Made by a program: the position numbers and the translations under genes. 64,000 nt of DNA from RDXT01 sp033762375 (GTDB lineage: Bacteria > Bacteroidota > Bacteroidia > J057). Below are positions 53,680 through 61,655 of the stretch, piece after piece. Numbering within the stretch: the stretch's first letter is position 1; each line of letters begins with the position of its first letter. The stretch spans positions 136,548 to 200,547 of the forward strand of contig JANRLQ010000095.1 in the NCBI GenBank assembly GCA_033762375.1, in the 5' to 3' direction. The notes under the pieces are model-generated. The model saw only the letters and a list, made by a program, of their open reading frames with translations. It searched no databases and was not told where the DNA came from.

Positions 53680-55230
53680 ATGCGTGCTGGGAGCGGCATA
53701 TGGCACCGGGACCGATGGCTGACCCTGCTGTTGATGGCAGGGGCGGTATGTCTTCGCATGGAGCATCGCTGGCATTACCGCAACTTGTTTCTGGACACCC
53801 AGGTACAATTGGCGGCCATGCAGCAGGCCCTTACAGGTCATGGATATACAACTGCGACAGCACATGGAGCCGGGGTGGTGTATGAGCCGGTGCTGGCCCT
53901 GTTTCCGCCGGGTTTTCCTGTATTTGCATGGCCCTGGTTTGCCCTGACAGGAGACTGGATATGGGCTGCCTGGCTGGCTGAGGGTGTAGCCTACCTGGGG
54001 TTGGCGTTGGGGTGGGGGGGCATCATGACCCTGCTGACCGGGACCTGGTATTCTGCCGCTGCCCGCTGGCTGTGGGTTTTTTGGGGCGTCTCGCTGGCTC
54101 CGATGCACTATCTGGCTGCCGCTGATACGCTGGGGCTGATGCTGCTCAGCGGGAGCCTGGCCGGTATGCTCCTGTACTGGCGCACAGGGCGGGCAGGCGT
54201 AGGGTGGGGGAGTCTCCTGCTGCTCTGTCTGGGTATCTGGGTACGATCGGCCTATGTGCCCCTGCTGATCCTGCCAGGTATCATGGCCTGGCTGAGAGGG
54301 TATTTCAGGCGCGAACGCCAGGATTGGATGCTCGGCTGGCAGATGCTGGCTGCGCTGACCCTGCCCCTGTACGGATTTTGGCTGGGACAGCAGACGGGCA
54401 CCAGTTTTATGCAGGCTCCGGTGCGGGGCTGGTATCCGGCGCACCTGCTGCATACAGATGTTTTTCCGCTGAAGACATTTTTATACTACGGCATCCCCCA
54501 CGAATTGGCTGCCTTTCAGCGCTTTCCCGCCCTTGAGCTACCCGTCCGGACGCTGGCCTGCCTGGTGGCAGCCGGTCTTATGGTGGGGTGGGTTCGCTCC
54601 TGGATCCGGCAGTTGCAAGACCCGGCATCGGTGGCGGGTGGCTGGGCCATCCTGCAGGCCGGGGTGCTGGGGCTGACCCTGATTCCGCTGGGGTGGCTTT
54701 CACTGACATGGCCACCGGACGACTGGAACTGGATCGGATTCTGGACCTGGGTGATGGAGACCCGGTACTATGCACCCGCCATGGGGTGCCTCCTGCTGAG
54801 TACCTGCCATGCTGCCGGGATGCCGGGCCGGCCAGGCCGTCTGGCCCGCGTATGGCTGGGAGGTATCTTGCTGGTAGCTGTCCTGGGGGCAGGGTACCTG
54901 CGGGTACGGTGGTATGCGCTGCGTGATACCAGCGGTACATTTGCCGCTGAGACCCCCCTGGCTGCCCTTGACTGGATTACATCCTGGCACCCAGGCGCGG
55001 CACTGGGTACGATTTTTATTGCCACTCCGGCTGATACCCGGCTTTTTGAGATAAGTGGTGCTGCACGTGCCGACTGGGATACGCTGTACCGGCAAGACCA
55101 GTTGGAAACCAATGTTACCTATATGGTCTGGATACCCGCAGGCGCTGATACCCTGACAGCGTGGCTGGATCATCATCAATTCCGGCCGGAATATGAAGAT
55201 GGTCAGGGGAAATGGTTCTGCAGGCAATAA
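53680..55230 (+). CDS. Polytopic membrane protein, GT-C glycosyltransferase-like
   Basis: A 516-residue protein with about ten predicted transmembrane helices and a C-terminal soluble domain of about 80 residues. The layout, with EP in the first extracytoplasmic loop (VVYEPVLALFPPGFPVFAWP), resembles GT-C type mannosyl- or arabinosyltransferases, but I see no family signature that would settle it. A perfect TAAGTTTG at 53668-53675 lies only 4 bases before the ATG, so either the true start is downstream or the box is chance. Encoded convergently to the prenyltransferase gene. Confidence 0.7.
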   Translation: MRAGSGIWHRDRWLTLLLMAGAVCLRMEHRWHYRNLFLDTQVQLAAMQQALTGHGYTTATAHGAGVVYEPVLALFPPGFPVFAWPWFALTGDWIWAAWLAEGVAYLGLALGWGGIMTLLTGTWYSAAARWLWVFWGVSLAPMHYLAAADTLGLMLLSGSLAGMLLYWRTGRAGVGWGSLLLLCLGIWVRSAYVPLLILPGIMAWLRGYFRRERQDWMLGWQMLAALTLPLYGFWLGQQTGTSFMQAPVRGWYPAHLLHTDVFPLKTFLYYGIPHELAAFQRFPALELPVRTLACLVAAGLMVGWVRSWIRQLQDPASVAGGWAILQAGVLGLTLIPLGWLSLTWPPDDWNWIGFWTWVMETRYYAPAMGCLLLSTCHAAGMPGRPGRLARVWLGGILLVAVLGAGYLRVRWYALRDTSGTFAAETPLAALDWITSWHPGAALGTIFIATPADTRLFEISGAARADWDTLYRQDQLETNVTYMVWIPAGADTLTAWLDHHQFRPEYEDGQGKWFCRQ

Positions 55231-55382
55231 GGTTGTACATAACCCCAGTCAACCGGTCGCTTGTGGATTGCAGGCAGGTAAGTCGTTTATTTTTAGCATA
55301 AACAACCTATCCATCATATCCGCATAGGCGTTTGGCAGATAGGCCGGGCAGCGGCAGATATGATGCGTTAATTTAAGATATA

Positions 55383-56273
55383 TCACAAATAAAATGCAAT
55401 CGGATAGAGGAGATACTCAGCAAAAAACAGGCCCCAGAAAAACAGGTAAAACCGTTTTACGGCGCCATCTTGTTTTACCTGAAGGCGGGATGCCTGCCAC
55501 CAGAACAAACCCAGGCACAAAAGGTGAACGCTGATCATGTAGGCGGGCCGGGGCAGGTACCCGGCCCAGCCTGCCCAGCACACATACAGATACGCAGCAG
55601 ACACGACTATTACCCCATACAAAAAAGCGCGCCCCCGTCCTGCCTGCACAGCCAGGGTGCCAAACTGATACTCAGCATCGCCAGCCGTATCAGGGATGTC
55701 CTTGAACCACGCGATGCCGAGGCTGAATGCTGCCACAAATACAATCAGTGGCCACATGGCCTGGTGTAACTCGATCGCGCCGGTCAACTCATACCGGAAA
55801 TGTACATAAAAACCTGCATTGACCAGGAGGCCGCGCACCAGGGTAATGGCGCTGGCGGCGGCAATATGGTTTCGCTTAAACTTCAGCGGCGGGAGTGAAT
55901 AAGCAGTCCCGATCAGCACAATCAGCAGAATAAGCCCGAAAAAAGCAGGAGACAACATCGCTGCGGTGCCCAGCGAGATGATACCGGATACGATGACAAT
56001 GACCAGGGCCTGTGCGCGGGTCAGCCGGCCGGCCGGAATCGGGAGCCAGGGTTTGTTGATCCGGTCCACGTCCACGTCGGACCATTGATTCAGGCCGGTG
56101 ATGTAGATATTACACCCCCAGGCACTGATCAGGCTGGGCAGGAGCAGCGTAAGCACCCCCCGCAAGGTTGGGATGTCATGGACCGCGATCGCAAACAAAG
56201 CGACAAGACTGACAGTACTACCTATCAGGGTATGCGGACGTGAAAATTGCCAGAGAGTTGCCAGAAAACGCAT
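55383..56273 (-). CDS. UbiA-family prenyltransferase, homogentisate phytyltransferase-like
   Basis: Start taken at ATG 56273 (MRFLATLWQFSRPHTLIGS); a start at 56312 adds 13 residues. The 296-residue membrane enzyme has the first Asp-rich motif NQWSDVDVDRINKPWLP, which is the form seen in homogentisate phytyl- and geranylgeranyltransferases (NQ-x2-D-V-D/E-I/V-D), and a second site DIPDTAGDAEYQFGTLA. Roughly nine helices. It condenses a prenyl diphosphate with an aromatic acceptor. Divergent from the phytol-kinase/DUF92 fusion, 87 bp away, which supports a shared role with phytyl or other prenyl diphosphate. Confidence 0.87.
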   Translation of the reverse strand: MRFLATLWQFSRPHTLIGSTVSLVALFAIAVHDIPTLRGVLTLLLPSLISAWGCNIYITGLNQWSDVDVDRINKPWLPIPAGRLTRAQALVIVIVSGIISLGTAAMLSPAFFGLILLIVLIGTAYSLPPLKFKRNHIAAASAITLVRGLLVNAGFYVHFRYELTGAIELHQAMWPLIVFVAAFSLGIAWFKDIPDTAGDAEYQFGTLAVQAGRGRAFLYGVIVVSAAYLYVCWAGWAGYLPRPAYMISVHLLCLGLFWWQASRLQVKQDGAVKRFYLFFWGLFFAEYLLYPIAFYL

Positions 56274-56360
56274 GAGGCAAAGGGGATGAAAAAATGGGAT
56301 AAATTTCTCCACAAACTACTGATTTGCTCCCGATAAACCCATTACCTTGCAGGAAGAAAT

Positions 56361-57875
56361 ATGGACAAAGATACGCTGATCATTGGACTCCTCGGAGTAT
56401 CAGTTCTGGTTCTGGCCCTGGTCATGGAGTTCAGCGCCAGGTCTGGCCGCTTGCCCCAATGGCTAAGCCGAAAGATCCTGCACCTCGGAGCCGTAGGGGC
56501 TTGTGCTGCAGCTCCGGCACTTTTGTCCTCCTCCGGCCTCCTGATCCTGATTTTGATCGTTACCATTGTCGAGCCTATATTGTTGTGGCTGGTGGCGACC
56601 CGTCGTCTCTTTAGCGAGGCTAGTGGCCGCAGGAGTTGGGGGATCGCCCTTTTTCCAGTCGCTTACCTGCTCCTGCTGCTCCTGAATGTCAAAAGCCGGG
56701 AGCTGATCATCTGGCCGATGGCCATCCTGGCGGTAAGTGATGCCCTGGCTGCTACGGTGGGTACGTTGCTGGCCCGCCGGTATTTTGTCCTGACCGGAGA
56801 CCGTAAATCATGGATAGGCAGCACGGTATTTGCCATATCGGCGTTGGGGCTGCTGATCGGGTGGGCGCTCAGTACCGGTGGTCATCCCGCGTGGATATGG
56901 GCGTATCTGGTTTGGGTAGCCCTCGTACTGGCGGGCATAGAGGCCCTGGGCTCCAATGGGTTTGACAATGTGTGGATCCCCTGGGCGGCTGCCTGTCTGC
57001 TGCACAGTGTGCATAAGTTGGATGCCGGATCGGTAGCCGGATTATGGCTGGCCCTGGGGTTGGGTATTGTATTTGCCCGGTTTACGATCCGTAAAAAAGC
57101 CCTCAGCCTCGATGGGGCTGTCATGGCTGTACTCGTCGGACTTTGGGTCATGCGGTTTGCCGGACCGCTGATGCTCGTGCCCCTGTTTTTCTTTTTGGGG
57201 AGCAGTACGCTGCTGGGGCGGCTGGTCCGTCAGGCTGATGCTGCTGACGCCAAACACGGCAAAGCCCGCGACTATTGGCAGGTGATCTGCAACGGGGGCA
57301 TATATGCCGGACTGGCGACGCTGATGGGAACCAACGCTTTCAACGATGAAACATATGATGGTATCGTCGCAATGGCGATGATAGTATCGCTGGCGATTAG
57401 TACCGCAGATACCTGGGCATCGGAGATCGGGATGTATTATAAGGGCGTCACGTGGGACATCCTCCGCAGAAGGCCCTTGCCCCCTGGTGTCTCGGGCGGG
57501 GTGAGTTTCGAGGGGAATGTGGGCGGAGCTGTCGGCGCGGGCTGTATGGCAGCCATGTATTGCCTGGGAATAGCCTTCAAGACTCGGGAAATATTGCCAT
57601 ATTTTGATTTGATGTTTATGTTGCCAGCCTTTGGGGTGATCATGGTCGTGGGGGTCATGGGGATGCAACTCGACAGCCTGCTCGGAGCAGGCCTCCAGGC
57701 CAGGTACAGAGACCCTGTGACTGGCGACCTGGCGGATACACCCGCGCCAGGCAGAGAGCTGGTATCGGGGTTCAGGTGGATGACCAACGATGCGGTTAAT
57801 TTGATCAGCAACCTGGTGGTTACCCTGGTGTTTTTGGTCTTGCTGCTGTCGCTGGTACCTTTTCACATGGATTAA
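56361..57875 (+). CDS. Fused phytol-kinase-like and DUF92 (phytyl-phosphate-kinase-like) membrane protein
   Basis: A 504-residue protein of two families joined. Residues about 1-215 resemble the DGK1/SEC59/VTE5 phytol-kinase group of CTP-dependent lipid kinases (LSRKILHLGAVGACAAAPA, AVSDALAATVGTLLARRY, KSWIGSTVFAISA). Residues about 225-504 are DUF92, with ISTADTWASEIGMYYK, PPGVSGGVSFEGNVGGA and MTNDAVNLISNL. Plant VTE6, a phytyl-phosphate kinase, belongs to DUF92. Together the halves would turn phytol or another prenol into its diphosphate. That is the substrate of the neighbouring UbiA-type enzyme. Many transmembrane helices. Confidence 0.86.
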   Translation: MDKDTLIIGLLGVSVLVLALVMEFSARSGRLPQWLSRKILHLGAVGACAAAPALLSSSGLLILILIVTIVEPILLWLVATRRLFSEASGRRSWGIALFPVAYLLLLLLNVKSRELIIWPMAILAVSDALAATVGTLLARRYFVLTGDRKSWIGSTVFAISALGLLIGWALSTGGHPAWIWAYLVWVALVLAGIEALGSNGFDNVWIPWAAACLLHSVHKLDAGSVAGLWLALGLGIVFARFTIRKKALSLDGAVMAVLVGLWVMRFAGPLMLVPLFFFLGSSTLLGRLVRQADAADAKHGKARDYWQVICNGGIYAGLATLMGTNAFNDETYDGIVAMAMIVSLAISTADTWASEIGMYYKGVTWDILRRRPLPPGVSGGVSFEGNVGGAVGAGCMAAMYCLGIAFKTREILPYFDLMFMLPAFGVIMVVGVMGMQLDSLLGAGLQARYRDPVTGDLADTPAPGRELVSGFRWMTNDAVNLISNLVVTLVFLVLLLSLVPFHMD

Positions 57876-58000
57876 CAGTTGTGTTTCGCAGCCTAAACAC
57901 GGATGTTTGTATGGCTGATCCGGTGTGGTTGTCCGTTATCGTCTCGCACAGGTGTTACATATAGTGTCTGTTTTTTATCTCTGACTTAATCTGATTTTGT

Positions 58001-59095
58001 ATGCGTCTATGGATTTTTCCGCTGGTGATGATAACCGTTTTGGCTGGCTGTCAGACCGCTCAGCCCGTAACAACAGACGTGCGTCCCAGCCGCAAAGCCA
58101 AAAATATCATCCTCATGGTGGGTGATGGCATGGGGCTGACCCAGGTCACAGCCGGGTTGTACGCCAACAAAAATCACCTCAACCTGGAGATGTTTCCGGT
58201 GGTGGGACTCTCCAAAACCAGCTCCGCCGATGACCTTATTACAGACTCAGCTGCAGGCGCCACAGCATTTTCGGCTGGCGAAAAAACCTACAACGGTGCC
58301 ATAGCCCTCAGCGTGGACTCATTGCCCCTGGTGACAATCCTGGAGCTGGCAGAGCAGGCCGGCAAATCTACCGGGATGGTGGTCACCTGTGAGGTTACCC
58401 ACGCCACCCCGGCGTGTTTTATCGCACACCAGCCCAGCCGCAATATGCACGAAGCCATTGCTGCCGACTTTCTCAAGACCGACATTGACCTGTTTATCGG
58501 GGGTGGGATGAATTATTTTGCCAGACGGATAGACCAGCGCAACCTCATCGCCGAGCTCCTCAGCAAGGACTACCTGGTTATGGACTGGACCGTTGACCTG
58601 AACTCCCTCGACAAAACCACCCGAAAAAACCTGGCGTATTTTACAGCAGCCGACAAGCCCCTCCCCTACAGCAAAGGACGTACCTACCTGCCCGATGCTT
58701 CCCGGTTTGCGGCAACGTTTCTGGACAACCGCAGCAAAGAAGGGTTTTTTCTCATGATCGAAGGCTCACAGATAGACTGGGGTGGCCACGAGATGGATGG
58801 GCCTTACGTCATCTCCGAGATGCTGGATTTTGACCGGGCCATCGGGCAGATCCTGGAGTTTGCGGCAGCAGACGGGGAGACCCTTGTGATTGTCACCGCC
58901 GACCATGAGACCGGCGGCCTGGCCATTACAGGGAAGGATGATGCAGGTGACCTGAAAACAGCCTTTATCTACGATCATCACACCCCCGCGATGGTGCCGG
59001 TATTTGCCTTTGGGCCTGGCGCGGAGGCATTTGCAGGTATATATGAAAATACGGCCTTGTTTACCAAGATGAAAAACGCCTACGGCTGGAAGTAA
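58001..59095 (+). CDS. Alkaline phosphatase, lipoprotein
   Basis: A 364-residue alkaline phosphatase-superfamily enzyme. The N-terminus MRLWIFPLVMITVLAGCQ has a clear lipobox (VLAGC), so it is probably anchored in the membrane. Metal and active-site residues are present: IILMVGDGMGLTQ, nucleophile Ser in ITDSAAGATAFSAG, TCEVTHATPACF, EGSQIDWGGHEMD, TADHETGGLAI and HHTPAMVPVFAFG. It releases phosphate from monoesters outside the cytoplasm. A hairpin follows. Confidence 0.95.
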   Translation: MRLWIFPLVMITVLAGCQTAQPVTTDVRPSRKAKNIILMVGDGMGLTQVTAGLYANKNHLNLEMFPVVGLSKTSSADDLITDSAAGATAFSAGEKTYNGAIALSVDSLPLVTILELAEQAGKSTGMVVTCEVTHATPACFIAHQPSRNMHEAIAADFLKTDIDLFIGGGMNYFARRIDQRNLIAELLSKDYLVMDWTVDLNSLDKTTRKNLAYFTAADKPLPYSKGRTYLPDASRFAATFLDNRSKEGFFLMIEGSQIDWGGHEMDGPYVISEMLDFDRAIGQILEFAAADGETLVIVTADHETGGLAITGKDDAGDLKTAFIYDHHTPAMVPVFAFGPGAEAFAGIYENTALFTKMKNAYGWK

Positions 59096-59111
59096 CCTGC
59101 CGAACCGCTGA

Positions 59112-59140
59112 CATCAGCCCACGGTTGACGTGGGCTGATG
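59112..59140 (+). terminator. Strong hairpin after alkaline phosphatase
   Basis: A perfect 12-bp stem (CATCAGCCCACG, 59112-59123, with CGTGGGCTGATG, 59129-59140) with a 5-base loop lies 17 bp after the stop. There is no T run, so it may act as a transcript-end stabiliser. It also marks the boundary where the DNA turns AT-rich. Confidence 0.65.
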
Positions 59141-59516
59141 GTTAGTGAAAGCTGAGGAGAGCATTAATGTAAATTATTGGTAATCAATTTTTTATAAAAA
59201 GTATTGAAATACCCAAAAAAAAATTTGCAAATTTTATCTTAGTCAATTATAATTGTAGTGTTTCTGAAGAATTGCGATAATCTACTCATTTAATTGTATA
59301 AGCTATGTGTAATCACATGGTCTATTATACTCTTAGCACCATTTTTTACTCTTATTAAGCGTAATTATAGTGCTTGACTTTTCAAAATTGATAACACGTT
59401 TGTTATCTCGTTCACTTGTGACAGTAGGTTTGAATTTCATTATTGTTACTCTTTAATGAAAGAGGCAAAGTAAAGTTTCAAGCTTTGCATATTTTTCTAT
59501 TTATTTTTTATACAAT
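59141..59516 (+). other. AT-rich intergenic region with palindrome and promoter
   Basis: No gene seen. It contains a perfect 16-bp palindrome AAAATTTGCAAATTTT at 59220-59235, possibly an operator, and a complete Bacteroidota-type promoter further on (59399-59432). Base composition changes abruptly from the GC-rich left flank. Confidence 0.55.
59399..59432 (+). promoter_or_regulatory. Promoter of the AT-rich two-gene unit
   Basis: TTTG at 59399-59402 and TAGGTTTG at 59425-59432 match the -33 and -7 consensus elements with a 22-base spacer. The start of transcription would be near 59440, giving a leader of about 77 bases to ATG 59517. Confidence 0.5.
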
Positions 59517-61640
59517 ATGGCAACTAAAATTTCCTCATCAATCAATTTTTTTTACTTACGTATAATATTCTTGTTGATTACTTTGAGCATAAGTTGCTCC
59601 AGCAAACTTTTTGCAGATGATGTTTCATTTTTACCTCCTATGGCATGGTCTGCTAAAACAAGTATTTTAGTGGGTAATAGTACACGCCAGATCACACAAA
59701 AGCTAAATACTGCTTCTTTGATAGTAATTGAATGGGGGGACGGTAGTCAGCAAATATTTAACGCAGGAGTCACTTCGCAAAACTATACACACACATACAA
59801 TATAATAGGAACACCTGAGATAAAAATTTATGTTTGTCCTGATTTTGTTCAGGAGATTTCTATAAACAATCAAAATATTACTCAAGTAAATGTGGCTTCT
59901 CTTACAAATTTAGAAATTTTTTCGGCTTACACCAACAAAATTCAGGGATTAGTAGATTTTAGTGGGTCACAATATTCACTTAAGTCTTGTAAAATAAATA
60001 GTAATAATACTGCAATAGGGCCTGCTACAATTGATTTAGGCTTAGCCGTCAATCTTGAGTATTTGAATATTGAAAATAGCAAATTTACTGGTATATTAGA
60101 TTTAGGAGGAGCATCTAAACTTATTAATTTGTACGCGAACAATAATACATTTACATCGGTAGTTTTCCCTGATCAATCAATTCGACCATCTCATCCATTA
60201 ATTGATGTATATCTACAAACAAATAATATTTCAGGAGTATTAGATTTTAGTAATTTTCCTAATCTCAAAGATGTTCATATATATTTTAATCAAATATCAG
60301 GCCTCCTAGTAAGCAATTTACCAGTTTTACAAACACTTAGGGCAGAAAATAATAAAATCAAGGGTTTTGTAGATCTTAGTGGATCGCAAGTTTCACTTAA
60401 ATCATGTAGAATAAATAATAATAATACTGCAATAGGGTCTGCTACAATTGATTTAGGTTTAGCCGTCAATCTTGAGTATTTGAATATTCAAAATAGCAAA
60501 TTTACTGGTATATTAGATTTAGGAGGAGCATCTAAACTTATTAATTTGTACGCGAACAATAATACATTTACATCGGTAGTTTTTCCTGATCAATCAATTC
60601 GACCATCTCATCCATTAATTGATGTCTGGCTACAAACAAATAATATTTCAGGAGTATTAGATTTTAGTAATTTTCCTAATCTCAAAGATATTCAGATACA
60701 TTCTAATCAAATATCAGGCCTCCTAGTAAGCAATTTACCAGTTTTACAAACACTTTGGGCAGAAAGTAATAAAATCGAGGGTTTTGTAGATCTTAGTGGA
60801 TCGCAAGTTTCACTTAAATCATGTAGAATAAATAGTAATAATACTGCAATAGGGTCTGCTACAATTGATTTAGGTTCAGCCGTCAATCTTGAGTATTTGA
60901 ATATTCAAAATAGCAAATTTACTGGTATATTAGATTTAGGAGGAGCATCTAAACTTATTAATTTGTACGCGAACAATAATACATTTACATCGGTGGTTTT
61001 CCCTGATCAATCAATTCGACCATCTCATCCATTAATTGATGTCTGGCTATTTAAAAATAATATTTCAGGTACGCTTGATTTTAGTAATTTTTATAATCTA
61101 AAAGTAATTAGAATTTATACTAATCAAATTACAGGTGTTAATATGACTAACTTGCCACTATTAGAAGAATTTACTGCATATTCAAATAAGATAGAAGGAG
61201 TAGTTGATCTAACTGCTTCACAAAACACTTTAAAAGATTGTAATATTAGCTCAAATAATGCTGCATCAGCAAATGCTACTATTGCATTGGGTTCAGCTTC
61301 AGCCCTGTTGAATATTAAGTTACATAACAGTAAATTTGAGGGTGTGTTGGATGTAAGTGGTGCTAACTCTTTAACCTCCTGCGAAATTACAAATAACCTT
61401 TTTACTTCATTTATTCCTCCAGCTTCGATAAATACGGCTGTAATTTCTAGCCGAAATTTTTTACTAGCGGGAAATAGTTTTAGCTCATCAGCAATAGATG
61501 CTATTTCTACAAATTTTCTCAGCTTGACAAATGCCCCTTCGGGATCAACACTCGTCTTCACAGGATATGGATCACTTATATCAGGTTCTGCTCTAACTAA
61601 TTTTAATTTATTAGCACCTAACTGGGTAGTAACCCTGTAA
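59517..61640 (+). CDS. Leucine-rich-repeat surface protein with long tandem repeats
   Basis: A 707-residue exported protein. N-terminal hydrophobic stretch LRIIFLLITLSISCSS with cleavage or a weak lipobox near SISC; the mature part may begin at ADDVS. Residues about 45-120 are PKD-like (VIEWGDGSQQIF, THTYN). From about 120 on there are leucine-rich repeats with sub-units of about 20-24 residues (LEYLNIQNSKFTGILDLGG, LINLYANNNTFTSVVFPD, LKDIQIHSNQISGLLVS). A unit of 139 residues recurs three times with near identity and once more diverged. No T9SS sorting domain is seen at the C-terminus (NLLAPNWVVTL). Codon and base composition are strongly AT-biased compared with the rest. Binding or recognition role inferred. 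Confidence 0.85.
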   Translation: MATKISSSINFFYLRIIFLLITLSISCSSKLFADDVSFLPPMAWSAKTSILVGNSTRQITQKLNTASLIVIEWGDGSQQIFNAGVTSQNYTHTYNIIGTPEIKIYVCPDFVQEISINNQNITQVNVASLTNLEIFSAYTNKIQGLVDFSGSQYSLKSCKINSNNTAIGPATIDLGLAVNLEYLNIENSKFTGILDLGGASKLINLYANNNTFTSVVFPDQSIRPSHPLIDVYLQTNNISGVLDFSNFPNLKDVHIYFNQISGLLVSNLPVLQTLRAENNKIKGFVDLSGSQVSLKSCRINNNNTAIGSATIDLGLAVNLEYLNIQNSKFTGILDLGGASKLINLYANNNTFTSVVFPDQSIRPSHPLIDVWLQTNNISGVLDFSNFPNLKDIQIHSNQISGLLVSNLPVLQTLWAESNKIEGFVDLSGSQVSLKSCRINSNNTAIGSATIDLGSAVNLEYLNIQNSKFTGILDLGGASKLINLYANNNTFTSVVFPDQSIRPSHPLIDVWLFKNNISGTLDFSNFYNLKVIRIYTNQITGVNMTNLPLLEEFTAYSNKIEGVVDLTASQNTLKDCNISSNNAASANATIALGSASALLNIKLHNSKFEGVLDVSGANSLTSCEITNNLFTSFIPPASINTAVISSRNFLLAGNSFSSSAIDAISTNFLSLTNAPSGSTLVFTGYGSLISGSALTNFNLLAPNWVVTL
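59937..61187 (+). repeat. Three in-frame 417-bp tandem repeats within the LRR gene
   Basis: Units begin at 59937, 60354 and 60771, exactly 417 bp (139 codons) apart; a fourth, diverged unit begins at 61188. The same landmark (CTTGAGTATTTGAATATT) recurs at 60054, 60471 and 60888. Because 417 is a multiple of three, loss or gain of a unit keeps the frame. Confidence 0.93.
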
Positions 61641-61655
61641 TTCACTTTTCTCCCT

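Noticed and set aside
59937..61187. CRISPR array or insertion sequence as explanation of the tandem repeats
   Set aside because: The period is 417 bp, in frame and protein-coding, with LRR pattern; there are no short repeats with spacers and no transposase.
59937..61187. Diversity-generating retroelement target
   Set aside because: Changes between copies are not limited to adenines of a template, and no reverse transcriptase gene or template repeat is in the window.
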